Below are positions 37,551-50,317 of a DNA stretch of 64,000 bases, one piece after another. The notes below the pieces were generated by a model that worked only from the letters and a program-made list of their open reading frames with translations, was not told the DNA's origin and did not search any database. This stretch comes from Batillaria attramentaria (Eukaryota; Mollusca; Gastropoda; Batillariidae): positions 2,602,501 through 2,666,500 of the forward strand of contig JACVVK020000036.1 of the NCBI GenBank assembly GCA_018292915.2, written 5' to 3'. The position numbers and the translations under genes were made by a program. Each line of letters begins with the position of its first letter. Positions within the stretch are counted from its first letter, which is position 1.

Positions 37551-37739
37551 TTTCGATGTGCATCAGCACTATGCGATCTTACAGTCGGCTTTTGCACAGC
37601 CTCCCAAGAGAAACAGCGAGCAATAAGTTGTTGTCGCTCACCGCTGTGATTTACTGTATAATCGGGAAACAGGATAGCAGGTTATATGATGGAACAGCGG
37701 CAGTTTCCGAGTTACGAAACCACAGTTCCCCCACCACCT
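37551..37739 (+). CDS. Candidate internal exon, 189 nt, phase 1 to 1
   Basis: A strong acceptor (ttgctcgtctgtcttag) and donor t|gtaagt bound a 189-nt segment open in phase 1 and divisible by three. It follows the 36717 donor in frame. The product includes MRSYSRLLHSLPRETASNK, a short hydrophobic LTAVIYCIIG and the tail ELRNHSSPTT. No domain is recognised. Confidence 0.45.
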
Positions 37740-38279
37740 GTAAGTAATAAGGCCAGGTAGATGAGCACCTTTAGCCGTGGTGCTGAATGTAGGTGCATTA
37801 CTGATGACAACCTGTAACTCTGTTAGCTGCGCACGTCACGGCTGTGTCTCGGTGCACAGTGACCTTTGCTGTGTGGTGCGCGTGCCGTATCAGCGCATGT
37901 TTTCCCCGATGGGTGTTTTGCATGGTATGTCTTGTAGAGCCTTCTGCTGATTCCCTGGCTGTTCTCGGGTAAAAGGGAAAAAAAGTGGGGTGTACGCAAG
38001 AAGGGTGGGTGGTATGAGGCAACTGCTTGGCAGATTGTTTCCTCTGGAAATGTCAGTGCCGTTATTTGGTAAACAAGTTACACAAGAAGACAATCTGGCG
38101 ACGGACCAGTCGGTCTCAAACAACACAGCCAGGCCAAACCAACCGTTCGATCAGTTTGTTACATGGCAGGCTTACGTATTGTCCCTGGTGCAGAAGCGGT
38201 TTCGGACGCTCAGTATTTCTGTTGACGAATCAGTGAATTGGTATGAATTGGTCGGTCTCTCTTTCACTCTGTTTTGTAG

Positions 38280-38332
38280 CTCGTAGTCACAGTCAGGATG
38301 CCAACACTCCAGCACTGTCCGACCTGGTTTAG
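38280..38332 (+). CDS. Candidate terminal coding exon with TAG stop
   Basis: A very strong acceptor (tctctctttcactctgttttgtag) is followed, in phase 1, by RSHSQDANTPALSDLV and TAG at 38330-38332. This frame follows the 37739 and 36717 donors, so 36402 + 37551 + 38280 could be a small three-exon gene of about 185 residues or a truncated isoform. In phase 0 the region is also open but reads less like protein and meets only a weak donor. Confidence 0.4.
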
Positions 38333-38839
38333 CACCAGTCCCATTCATCAGACTCGGAGGCCTGAGTCAGGTTCCTACATTCACTAAGGCTGTTTGGAGC
38401 ATTGTGGAGTGGCGGGAATTTTGACTGTGTGTCGGTTGGGTGGCAGCTTGTTGTTGGAATCAAAACGATTCAAAAGTGTCACAACTGTAAGATCCTAACG
38501 TGAGACTGCAACCGTTAGAAATCCCGAACGAAGTCGCTGTACGTTTTCTGTGTCGCCCGTATTACGTTCTTCTTCGTTTCAGCTTTTCATTGCTGCTCCC
38601 TGCTGCACTAACTTGGGTGCGCCACGGATAGATTTCCACCCGTGTTTTCATGTGCTACAAACTGTAGCCTGTAGAGTTTGTAGTGTACGAACCAGTTCAA
38701 CACTTGCCATTAGACGGAGATTCCTACACAAAGCAACAAGCAGGCATGGGCTGCAGCTTTTCTGGTTACAGCGTCTTAGAACCTGTATCACCTGCATGTA
38801 CACCCACGCACGCAGTCTATATGTTACGCGATATACGTG

Positions 38840-38995
38840 TACCTGCGTAGTTCATGTACTGCGCAATTTTTTGCGTAGTTCATGAACTGTCCAACGCTGT
38901 TGCATAGTTCATGAACTGTGCAACGATGCTGCGCAGTTCATGAAACACGCAAAGTGGAACTGCTCATTACATGAACTGCGCAAAGGGTGTATACA
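38840..38995. repeat. Short palindromic repeats (AGTTCATGAACT)
   Basis: About five related blocks of ~30 bp, each with tagttcatgaactg or a variant followed by (t/c)gcaac. The core is a perfect palindrome. Confidence 0.7.
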
Positions 38996-39327
38996 CCCGT
39001 CTCTTATTTCTGCACGTCGTGTCGAGAGCTTTCTGGGTATTTCTAGAACGCTGGCATCGTTACGTGGCTGTGCTATCATGGAAAGCTCAGCTGATAAAAA
39101 GCGTACAGCGTTTTACAGCCCGTGTTTCTCCCGTGATTCGCCTCGGCATGTGATGTTTGTTTCTAAAAGTAGACGTTACGTCACTACTCTGGAAATTTGC
39201 CACTAAAACTGTTGGCCGTGAAATCGGGACTAGTGTCAGATTCCGGGCCCCTCCCATTTAGAAAGAAGATTTCTACAGCTGTGGAGAGGTCCTTGGAAAA
39301 TAAAGTTTCCTTCGTTGGTCACAGTTG

Positions 39328-39400
39328 GTTCGTTCGCTCGTTCGTTCCTTCGTTCGCTCGTTCGTTCCTTCGTTCGCTCGTTCGTTCCTTCGTTCGTCGG
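39328..39400 (+). repeat. 20-bp TTCG/CTCG/TTCC array
   Basis: Repeated ttcgctcgttcgttccttcg, about 3.5 copies. Confidence 0.85.
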
Positions 39401-39825
39401 TTCGTCATTATTTCGCGTGTTTAGTGAGGACTGTGTAACGTAAGCAGGCAGTGTCTTTTTGCAGGGCCGATTGTTGTCAGTGATTTGCGTTGGTAGTGTT
39501 TTGCCTTCTACTGACCCGAAGATCCTATTGACCAAGTCTTTGCTTTACCTGTTGGTTTTGGACCCTTGGTTGTAACAGTTGTGTTGCTGCTGACCCTTCC
39601 TGGACTAGCGTTGACATCGGCAGCATCATGCCAGGTTACCGGTGTGTGTTTACAATGCTGACAATAGTGCTGACGGAGCGGGTTCCATGTTAGCATTCCC
39701 AGCATACCGTCTTTGACGCAGGGAACGGGAACTGGGGGTGGGGGGAGGAAGGGGGGGGGAGGGGTATTGAGATGAGATGCACAGAGCTTCGGCGTATTGT
39801 GTTTTTTTTTTGTTTTTGTTTTTTA

Positions 39826-39873
39826 GTGTGTGTGTGTGTGTGTGTGTGTGCGTGCGCGTCAGTGCGTGCGTGC

Positions 39874-39911
<38 letters not shown>

Positions 39912-39913
39912 AC

Positions 39914-39967
<54 letters not shown>
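39826..39967 (+). repeat. (TG)n with CG-containing interruptions
   Basis: TG runs broken by gtgcgcgtcagtgcgtgcgt and gcgcacgg. Confidence 0.95.
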
Positions 39968-39968
<1 letters not shown>

Positions 39969-40300
39969 ATCGCTCAAGAGAGACTGTCGTTGAGGCGTAA
40001 TGGGCGACTTAGGATGAAGGGGTGTTGGGGGGGGGGGAGGGTGGAACTGAGCAGTTTACCTGAGATCAGCGGAAGGTGAATGCCATCCATCACTACCAGA
40101 ACGAGACGGAGTGGTGAGAGAGTGTGCCAACTCACCTGTGTCGTGTTTGCTGCCGGTTCTGCAAGACTTGCACCTTCACGCGCTGGTTGTCCAACCTCCC
40201 TCAGTCGTTACCTTTCTATACCTCTGAGCCATCGCGAACGTGATAGTTTGAGACCTGCAGGTTGGGTCATGTACCGTGTTGGACCAGACACACGCACGCT

Positions 40301-40314
40301 TGCACGCACGCGCG

Positions 40315-40407
<93 letters not shown>
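40301..40407 (+). repeat. (CG)n(CA)n microsatellite
   Basis: CG cap at the 5' side of a CA run; an opposite-sense (TG)n lies at 40661-40735. Confidence 0.97.
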
Positions 40408-40410
<3 letters not shown>

Positions 40411-40657
40411 TGCCATTTCACTTCACGCTTCCAGCGGCAAGATGATAGATAACTATTATTTTTTCCAGCTTGCCTAAATGAATCAAAACATTGCTGGCAG
40501 AAGGAAGCCAGACTACATGTCTCCTTGTTGCATGGTTCTGTGTCTTCGTGACAGCCGAGAACAAGGGGCGAAAACATTGTTTTTAATCTACGAGCTGTTC
40601 GTTCATTAGCTACACCGTCCAGGAATTCGTCCTCGTTAGAGCTTGAAAACGCAACTC

Positions 40658-40660
<3 letters not shown>

Positions 40661-40735
<75 letters not shown>
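40661..40735 (+). repeat. (TG)n microsatellite
   Basis: Uninterrupted run, complementary to the CA run 250 bp upstream. Confidence 0.97.
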
Positions 40736-40736
<1 letters not shown>

Positions 40737-41020
40737 GGGCATCGGGATGATGCGGGGGGTTGGTAACATAAGACAGGATTAACTACAAACATGATTTGAA
40801 AAGAAGAAAAGAAGAAAACTAGATTCATGTTGTCTGGTTTTGTAGCTTTGCGGAATGTGGAAACTATTTCAGGTTTTCCCACTTGATTTATCGGTCCCTC
40901 TGCTGCGTTTACCAAGTGTGTCGCCACAGGCTCATCGTGTTGTCAGATGTTAGCTGCATGTCGTGAACATTTAGGTTGAAAAGTTTTCAAAATCAAAACT
41001 ACCGCTTGTGCACTTCAGAA

Positions 41021-41195
41021 GGGTGGGTGTTCGGGGGTTTAACGTCCTTTTCCACCACATACGGGTGATATCAAAGACGGGGCAACGATTTAAAATAAAA
41101 AAGCCAGCACAAATATTTGGCCCCAGCCGGGATACGAACTCAAGACCCGAGAACTGGAAGTGGAACGCTCTACCATTCGGCCACCCCGGCTCCCC
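41021..41195 (-). mobile_element. SINE-A copy, minus strand
   Basis: Full length, from tail gggtgggtgttcgggggttt to head ccaccccggctcccc. 13-bp perfect duplication gtgcacttcagaa (41008-41020, 41196-41208). Confidence 0.92.
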
Positions 41196-41581
41196 GTGCA
41201 CTTCAGAACAAGACGGGCGTCTGTAGAGGATGATGTGTTGTAGTTTCAGCAGTGCAAAAATGCGGAAGAGGGTTTGTTGCTCGCCCAAAATACCCGGGCT
41301 GATTCCATCCAGATGTCGCGATCACGACCTGAACTCTTCTCCTAACGCATTAATTCCACTCGCCATTACGTATAGAATCAGGCGAGGTTTAATCGCGTGT
41401 ATGGTTGTGGGAAAGACCTGAAGCCTGCTTTACGTAGTTCAGCCGTGATGCGTACTTCTTCGTGTTTAAAGGCACACATGCACAGTTCGCACCAGGTATA
41501 CAGCAGTCCCGAAGAAAAGCAGTTAAATGTGGCAGTTAGTTGTAATATCGCGTTTAAGTCAGTTGTGCACCAAAGCAGCAG

Positions 41582-42480
41582 GATGTGGCAAATCGTATCA
41601 CGTGTAATTTGCACACGAAAAACACAGAGATGTGGCAAATCTTTACACCACGTGTAATTTGCACACGAAAAACACAGAGATGTGGCAAATCATTACATCA
41701 CGTGTAATTTGCACACCAAAAACACAGAGATGTGGCAAATCATTACATCACGTGTAATTTGCACACGAAAAACACAGAGATGTGGCAAATCATTACATCA
41801 CGTGTAATTTGCACACCAAAAACACAGAGATGTGGCAAATCATTACACCACGTGTAATTTGCACACGAAAAACACAGAGATGTGGCAAATCATTACATCA
41901 CGTGTAATTTGCACACCAAAAACACAGAGATGTGGCAAATCATTACACCACGTGTAATTTGCACACGAAAAACACAGAGATGTGGCAAATCATTACATCA
42001 CGTGTAATTTGCACACCAAAAACACAGAGATGTGGCAAATCATTACACCACGTGTAATTTGCACACGAAAAACACAGAGATGTGGCAAATCATTACATCA
42101 CGTGTAATTTGCACACGAAAAACACAGAGATGTGGCAAATCATTACACCACGTGTAATTTGCACACGAAAAACACAGAGATGTGGCAAATCATTACATCA
42201 CGTGTAATTTGCACACCAAAAACACAGAGATGTGGCAAATCATTACACCACGTGTAATTTGCACACGAAAAACACAGAGATGTGGCAAATCATTACACCA
42301 CGTGTAGTTTGCACACCAAAAACAAGCATGTGTGGCAAATTATAACATTGTGTGTAATTTGCACACCAAAAACCTGTGGCAAATCATAACACCAAGTGAA
42401 ATTTGCACACCAAAAACCTGTGGCAAATCATAACACCAAGTGAAATTTGCACACCAAAAACAAAAAAGACGTGGCAAATG
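41582..42480 (+). repeat. 50-bp satellite with CACGTG in most units, about 18 copies
   Basis: The unit is tgtggcaaatcattacatca, cgtgtaatttgcacacgaaa, aacacagaga. Variants alternate (acatca/acacca and cacgaaa/caccaaa), giving a partly dimeric 100-bp order. The last three units are diverged and shortened. Confidence 0.95.
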
Positions 42481-43043
42481 ATAACTTTATATTTAGGTTA
42501 GTGTGTGTGTAGTAGTGTTCCAGTACTAGCAGGGCCTGTTGCTTGTTTATTTACGTCATTCGCGGCCGACATTGACAGTGAGTCGCAAAGAACGCCGTAT
42601 TTCTTGAATGTTGGAGATCGCAAGGTTAAACACCAAATATTCTAAAACTTCAATCACAAACGGCGTTCTTGGCTTCCAAAACGACAAACTGCTCGCTGAT
42701 CAGAACGGTCATAGTGCCTTTAAATGCCCATGGTTCCACATATTGCTCCTGACACTCGCGATGAAGACTGAAGTGTTGAGTCTCTGCCAAATCTCGTGGT
42801 AATGATTAAGGAGCACATAAATAAACTCCGTGCTGGAGGAACGGGCTCGTTAATACTGATGCTGGAGGCGGCTTGGCCATTGTGTGAGGGGAAGCTGATT
42901 CCAATACCACCCACGCCCTAACACAATTACAGGGAGCTGCTTCCGTTCAGCCAATCATTGTCAAGTGGACACTGTTACAAGCGGTTGGGTAGGGAAACAA
43001 CTTTTGGCTGTGTGTTCTATGTGTAGGGGGGAGACTGTGGTGT

Positions 43044-43087
43044 TTACACGCACGCACACACGCACGCACACTTAAAAAAAATCGGGA

Positions 43088-43125
<38 letters not shown>

Positions 43126-43206
43126 ACACACCCACACACACACCCACACACACACCCACCCACACACACACCCACACACACACACACACACACACACCCA
43201 CACACA

Positions 43207-43239
<33 letters not shown>
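43044..43239 (+). repeat. (CA)n with periodic CCC interruptions
   Basis: cacacaccca units repeat irregularly after an ordinary CA run. Confidence 0.95.
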
Positions 43240-43241
<2 letters not shown>

Positions 43242-43291
43242 CTTGGAAAACTAGAATGGAGCAACAAACAAGTTTCCAACAAACGAATGGT

Positions 43292-43665
43292 GGGGTTTCG
43301 GTGGTCTAGTGGTTAAGACTTTGTCACCAGTGCGAGAGGTAGGTTCGAGTCCCACTCGTTACGAGGAAGTTTTCTTTTTCGTACGTGGCACCGTTCATTC
43401 GGGCCGACAGTCGGGGGTTCGCTTCGGCTTCCTTCCCCTCTGCTTCTTCAGCCCACAGAATTAAAACATAAATGTAATTCTAAAATTCCTGAACTTAAAT
43501 AGCTGAGCTGCCCCTGTGCACCACGTGATTGTAATGTGTTGATATGTCCAGTGTGTGAGAGAATGCGTGTGATTCATGTGAGTGTGCGTGTTGGGTTAGA
43601 TCACGGCGCTTTTAGCCTAGTATTTGTGATAAGGCGCCTGCATTAATGCGACTATCATCATCATC
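43292..43665 (+). mobile_element. SINE-B copy, full length
   Basis: Head ggtggtctagtggttaagac and B box ggttcgagtcccactc, body and tail (aaggcgcctgcattaatgcg) as in the copy at 1871. Confidence 0.85.
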
Positions 43666-44479
43666 CTTGTATTTTACTCCTACTATGTCGCTTTCTTCGT
43701 GCACTCGCTGGAATACAACAGAATACAACTCCAATACTTTATTAACAGAAGATGCGTGGAGAACAAATTCATGAAGGAAGAAGAACCCAGAACGCTGTGC
43801 AGGGCTGCTTATACATACGTTACTAAAAAGGTCAGATCTAGAACATTCCTCAACTTACTGGCAAGTTCGAAGTCTTTCCAAGGTGACGTAATCTACTGAC
43901 GTTACTGCACCAGCATGTTCTTGGATGGTCTAGAAATTTCCATCGAAATGCAGTGGCTTTTCGCGATCTCTACAACAATCCTCCTCATCATTATTATAGA
44001 GTGGTATAGCGTACCCTCGTGTCTGTTACTAGCGTTAGTGCTACATCCATTTCAGTTGTCAGTAATATATTTCAGCGTGGGAAGCGTTAAGATAGATTGA
44101 GTTAGGTAGTTGTTTTAATTACAAACAAATAATTTTGCCATAAAAAAAAAATGGGGATCATTTCTCTGTACTTGCACATCAGCAAAACGTTCAGAGAGCC
44201 TGCAAAAAATTCCATTCTTGTTTAAAGAGGGATTTCACCGCCACATGTCGTTTTTCGGTTCAAACATCCGGCCGCTCGTAGCGGAAATGGAAAAGCCCGC
44301 AGTGATTCAGGAAGAGCCGAGAACATGTTTGACATGAGATTTTCCGAACACTTCTTGATCTCCTGGCTTTCAGGACAGTCGCGGGAGAGTAGGGTAACCG
44401 ACCGTGGTCGGTGGCGCATGGGTAGGTCGTGGAGAGAGTCGATCGTGGTCTTGGAGACTTGGATCGCGTGGTGCAAAGA

Positions 44480-44705
44480 GTCGGCTCAGCAATTTAAGTT
44501 TCCGAATTTAAAATTGTATTTATTTTCATGTTTCCACAGCAGAGGGGGAGGAAGCCGGAGTAACCGGAGAGAACCCCCGACGATCGGACCGAATGAACGG
44601 TGCCACGTACGAGAAGGAAAAATTCTTTGCCCCGAGTGGGACTCGAACCTGACCTCTCACATTGGTGACAAAGTCTCTTGACCACTACACCATCGACAAT
44701 CCCAA
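44480..44705 (-). mobile_element. SINE-B 5' part, minus strand
   Basis: Reverse copy with head (accactacaccatcgacaat) and B box (gagtgggactcgaacctgac); ends in the body near ctcagcaatttaagtttcc. Confidence 0.8.
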
Positions 44706-45043
44706 CATTTGAGTGGCACCTTACCTAGGGGAAGGTGAAATGCGTGACTGACATTTCTTGAGAAGTCCAGGACCTGTCGTGTGGTAGTCAGTAAAGACGA
44801 GAGTTGGGGAATCTGACTTGCGCGCGTTACCTTGGCGGAGAAAACGTTGCGAAGGAGCTGAATGTCACAGCTGAACGGCGTCGTGGTGGAAAGTGTCGAA
44901 GCAGGGGGGGGGGAAATAGCAGGCAAGGGGGAGAGTGTGTGCCGAAGGATTTTCCTACAAGCCTGCAGGTGCTCTGGGTGTTATTGGATTTAGTTGCAGC
45001 AGGTACTTCGCTGTAGCCATAGTTCGGACGCCTTGCTTCGGAC

Positions 45044-45048
<5 letters not shown>

Positions 45049-45113
<65 letters not shown>
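45049..45113 (+). repeat. (TG)n microsatellite
   Basis: Uninterrupted run. Confidence 0.97.
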
Positions 45114-45114
<1 letters not shown>

Positions 45115-45307
45115 TGATTATGAGGATTATTTTGTCTGGCGCCCAACCTCCTGCTGGAGCCCTGGGCGCCTCACAATAGCAGAGTGGCATTACATACATA
45201 CACAATAAATACATGTCAAATTACATACACATTAAATACACGTCACGTACACACAGACATGATACATCCTAAGACGACACGATGATGGCGACAGTGATGG
45301 TAGAGCA

Positions 45308-45451
<144 letters not shown>

Positions 45452-48400
45452 ACGAAAGTAGGGATGGAGTGTGTACACTCGACAGCACAAGTGTAATATC
45501 GATCAGGTCATAAACGATTTGCGATAGCCAATACACGACAGCTGTAACGTCACACACCTCGTGAAATATGACACCAGTGAAGTACCGTCCTATACAGTCT
45601 TATCACTGGGACGCGGATTGGTTTGAACAAACTGTGACCGGTTACAGTTCTGGCGACAGACACACTCTCCACACTAACAACCATCCAGCCGGCGTGAGTC
45701 ATTGACTGTCCACAATATAGGCTCCCTCACAGTAAACATTGCGCCGTTTAGTCTCTATCGTTATCTGTATTAACGACAGTTCCGTTACTGTTTGACATGA
45801 AAGGATGTTTGGGGAGGTGCTAAGAGGAGACTGACAATACAGTCATTGATTGTACTGCAGAGTTTAAAACCCCTCTGTTTCAACTTGCCTGCTGCTGATT
45901 CGTGTAACCTTGGTGCCTGTTGTTTCAGGGTGTGTTCTAAGTCTGCGTGAGTGTTGTGTGAACGCGCAATGAGTTGATGTATTTTCAAGAATTGCGCTGT
46001 ATGAATGTGATTTATAGTTTATTATACAATGTATCTGTGACGCAGTCATCTTCATAGAGTGAAATTTGTCAATATGACTTGGGTTTCAGGCATGTAAGCG
46101 ACATGTGTACATATGTAACGAGTCTGTAATTAGGTAGACTGTAGAGATAGAGAGAAGGCGTGACCACCCGTACAAGAGTTCGCTGTCAGATGGGACGTGT
46201 GGTTGTCCCCATTCACTGGCCGCATACACCCCGGCTAACAGACCTGTCTGAGCTACTTACCTGTTGACAAAATGTCCCTTTGTCCGTAAGCCTCAGTACG
46301 GTTTTCTGCTCGGGGTAGGGTCGGCTCTACACTGTCAAACAGGGTTCCACACACGCACTTCGCAGTTCTGCGGATATCATTGAGTTACCCTATCGCACCT
46401 CTTCCATTGACTCTTTGTTATTGAATCTCTAGACAACGTCCGAAACGGAAAGAAAAGTAAAATTCAATTCATTCACTTACACAAATTCAGCGTTCATGGT
46501 TTTTGTGTGTGAAAATCTCTACCTTTCTTCCGAAGAGTTGCTTGGTGTGCTTGACTTCAGCAGCAGATACTGACAAGAAAAGAGGAAAATGAGACGTATG
46601 GCTGAGAATAAAAATGAGACGTGTCAGCGTTTAAGAACGTCTTGTGTCCAGTGCTCCTCTGCCTACTCCGTGCGACCCTCGCATTGTGGTGGAGTTCACA
46701 AAGGCGCATAGGGTAGCCCAGCCTAGGACCTGCCGATCTCTGATGAACTTCAAGCGCGACCTCGTCATTGCAGTCGCGCGGTCTTTCCAGCGAAGGACGT
46801 CCACAGGCGTGTTCCGTGAGACTGTACCGTGTGTTAGAACTCTTTGAAACTACCCCCGTTCTCTTCACGTTTACCCCCAACACCCTGAGTGCACTGGACC
46901 ATACATATACCCGCTGGACGATCTTATCTTGTCTTGTCTGGTCAAAGGTATCACAGCCTGAAATCTTAGTGATGCTAGGATGTCTTTCAGAACTTTGCAT
47001 TCCTGTTCGGGAGTTTTCCTGTGAGCAGTGTAGCGAACGGTGACACCGCATTCCGCCATCAGTGAACAGGTGTGTCTTCATGTTTGTGGTGGACGTATTC
47101 CTTACAAAAGCAAGTCAGTTCTGCCATTGACCCCAGAGAGATTAATCTGAAAGACTGATGGGTGTCTCGTGTTGCCGTGCGAAGAACGACGTTTTAGTTC
47201 ATGTTGTGCTGTTGCTACTGCTGTGTCCATAGGTCTACAGACTGCATGGCGATACGCGTGGCTTCAGTTACGTTTCAGTGGACTGAGCAACGCGTTTAAC
47301 AAACGTACAGGATTTTTTTTTTTTTTTTTTTTTTTTGAGAATTCACCTGCACAGCAAGCAGGTATGAAAGAGCTAGCTGTAAGCAGATTGGACAGACTGT
47401 GCTGTCTGGTGGTTGAGAAATGGGCTGAACGGAATTAGTTTTCGGTGCCGGCGCTACAGGTGGCAATTATACCTGTCTTTTACCTGTCTCGCTACACGTT
47501 TAGCCCACGATCCACCTGGTAACGGATCGACCCCTTCTCTCTGCCAGTGCTTCAGCTGAGGGGGATACAGGAAGCCGTGTTTGGAACAGTCTGCTGGGTC
47601 TGAGTTCAAAGCGCACGCAATATGATGGTACTTCTTCCCAGAGCAGCGGTGGATCAAAAAGAAGATGTCTGTGAATGATTTGATTTGAATGCTTCTCAGT
47701 TGACGATGTCGTTCTGTGTTGGCATGGGAGTTTTCTTTGTCTGCAAGTGCAACTTTGTATGTGTGTGGCCGGCCATCTCAAGACAGATTAAACCTTACTG
47801 TGGTTAACATTCAGTCGCGCGGTGCTTCTCGTGAGCGAAGTACTGGCAAATGTTTGCAGACGGTATACACGTGTTGACTTTTGAGACGTGTTTGTTGAGT
47901 CAAGCTGGACTTGTACGCTGACTGGGACTAAAGATATACAGCTGCATTATATCCTCAGAAAACACTACCTCTTGTCGGTAGCAGTTTTGTCAAACATTCC
48001 ATCAACATTCTTTTACGTGATCGCACATGTTAGGTTTGAAACTGGAGCTGGTTGAAATGTAACCTCGGTGCTCGATGGGTGTTCCACAAGGATGTATTCA
48101 GCGTCGAGAGAAGCGTTTACAGGCAACACTTTGTTGCCGATCGTATACCAATAAGGTATCGGATAACTGTTTCAAAAGACAGATAGAGGTGGTTGTTGTG
48201 TGACCGCTTGCCGAGCGTTCTCTTCAGGTGAGTACGCAAAGCGTTGGAGTACACTGGGACAGATTGAAGTCAGGCGCTGTTGGTGGTAAGGTTTGCTGTA
48301 ACGTCTCGGTAAGCATATACTTGGCATTGCTAGAAACCATAGGAGGATCTAGTGTACACAGTCTTCATGTCGGTCACTGTCTGTGACTCGTGCCTGAGAC

Positions 48401-48880
48401 AAGACTGATCAGCGACTCTCCGAATGTACGGAACTACCATTGTGAAGATGAGAAAAACACCACCAATGCCCGTATCAGCTTTCATCAGTACAGATTGATG
48501 TTCAGATCGTCTGCTCTGTGACATGGACTTAGATGTTGGTGGTCCTGTTTTCCTTCTTTTTGTCTTCATCCGCAGTCTACCGACGTTGTGGGCGCTTGTG
48601 GGTTTGGTTGTACTCTGTTCCTCGGAGGTGAAGGACGTGAGAAGTGTCCACACGGACCACGGCCGCGTTGGCTTGAATTACCCTGCCATCTTTCGTGTCC
48701 GTGGAATTTCATGACAGTAGAAAGCGCAAGGATACTTCCAGGCTTGGCTACTCTCCATGTCCCTGACTTGTAGCATCACGGACTAACAGCTGGGTCTCCA
48801 AGATGGAGCTGCATGTTCAGAATCAGAGATTCTGTTCACAGCGGAAGTGGCGGTTGGGGTTGTGTTAGCGCGGTGGCTCA

Positions 48881-49007
48881 ATGGATGTGCTGAAAGGGAT
48901 GCAGCAGTTAAGATGCCGGAATCCTTTTGCCGAGGTGCTGGTCAGGGCGGCACAACATGGCGTGCCTTCCGACAGCAGGAAAGAGTATGTCATCATACGA
49001 GAGCCGG
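48881..49007 (+). CDS. Candidate alternative first exon, 127 nt, phase 1
   Basis: ATGG start (gctcaATGG) followed by 42 codons and donor g|gtaggt, ending in phase 1. The product begins MDVLKGMQQLRCRNPFAEVL and ends SDSRKEYVIIREP, with a balanced, globular-looking composition. The split codon completes as GAC with the acceptor at 51560, so it joins the shared coiled-coil exons in frame. The protein is not recognised. Confidence 0.5.
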
Positions 49008-49145
49008 GTAGGTTTCTACAATTTGGACATTCGTCTTGGGCATTAAACTACAGATTGTGAACATGCCGCTACTGATACAAACAAGTGGTGGGATGTTAGT
49101 GTCTGTTTCTAGTGGAAAAAGACCAGGTAAACTGTAGAGTACTAA

Positions 49146-49150
<5 letters not shown>

Positions 49151-49206
<56 letters not shown>
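49151..49206 (+). repeat. (TG)n microsatellite
   Basis: Uninterrupted run, 145 bp after the 49007 donor. Confidence 0.97.
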
Positions 49207-49208
<2 letters not shown>

Positions 49209-49543
49209 AAAAGAGGAGGGGGCGGGTGGCAGTCCAGCAGTTTAGTATCAGTGGAAAACAACGTTGCCGTCTGCTTGCGGTCGCGCAATTATTGACGTTA
49301 AAGGTTCGGTGTGTCTCATTTTCAAACTTATTGTGTACCAGTAAATGACTGGAAAAGGGGGGAGGGGAGGGGGGGGGTTGATCGGGTGTGTGCGTGTATG
49401 CGGAGGAGGAGGGGGGGGGATGTGAATATAACGACGAAAATTTTAGCCATACTTATATAATATTACAGATTAATCTAAGAGTAGAAACACACAAACAAAG
49501 AAATTCCTATAAGAACGTCAGCAAGAACAGACTCGGAACAGCA

Positions 49544-49545
49544 CG

Positions 49546-49625
<80 letters not shown>
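49544..49625 (+). repeat. (AC)n microsatellite
   Basis: Uninterrupted run. Confidence 0.97.
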
Positions 49626-49629
<4 letters not shown>

Positions 49630-50134
49630 AAAGGTAGAGTCCAACAGAGACTTAAGCGCTATTCCTCACTCATCCAACTACATATAAACCCCAAACTTTG
49701 TTCAGCATGTATAGGTATCAAATATTGTGTATGAAGTGTCCCTTTTGGCCGTAAATACATTGGCTGCTTAACCGCACTTTCTTGAGGTCACGACGACACG
49801 CAAAGCGTCTTTTGTGCGCTGTATGTCAACTTTACAAACAGCTGCTCGAGTCAGAGAGAAACGGTTTGCACTTCCTAACCTACCAGCCACGTTTACCGAG
49901 CTTAATGGAGCATAATTGCTTCTTTCAGTCAATTCATGCGACCATTTCTAAACCACATGCATTTGCTGGTATACAGGTGAGCGTACTGAACTTGAAAATG
50001 TAAAATGGTTCTGAGATCGTGCAAATACATATAGTTTTCGTGTGAATATGATTTTGAAACCCAAGTCGAACTTACGTAAACAGAGAGAATTCATGCATGG
50101 ATTACGCGGCACGTACTCCTTTGATCGAGCGCGA

Positions 50135-50317
<183 letters not shown>

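Noticed and set aside
38582..38885. Strong acceptor followed by a 100-codon frame
   Set aside because: The peptide is Cys-rich and unlike the rest of the gene, with no good donor; its end runs into the palindromic repeats.
46557..47081. 174-codon minus-strand frame
   Set aside because: No domain, ordinary composition for chance frames, no splice context. It does not look like LINE reverse transcriptase.
48523..48714. Hydrophobic 63-codon frame starting MDLDVGGPVFLLFVF
   Set aside because: Possible donors are in phase 0 and would not fit the shared exon at 51560. The nearby 48881 exon is better supported.
49782..49976. 65-codon frame ending at cag|gtgagc
   Set aside because: The upstream end lacks a usable acceptor (gag only), and phase 0 does not fit the next exon.
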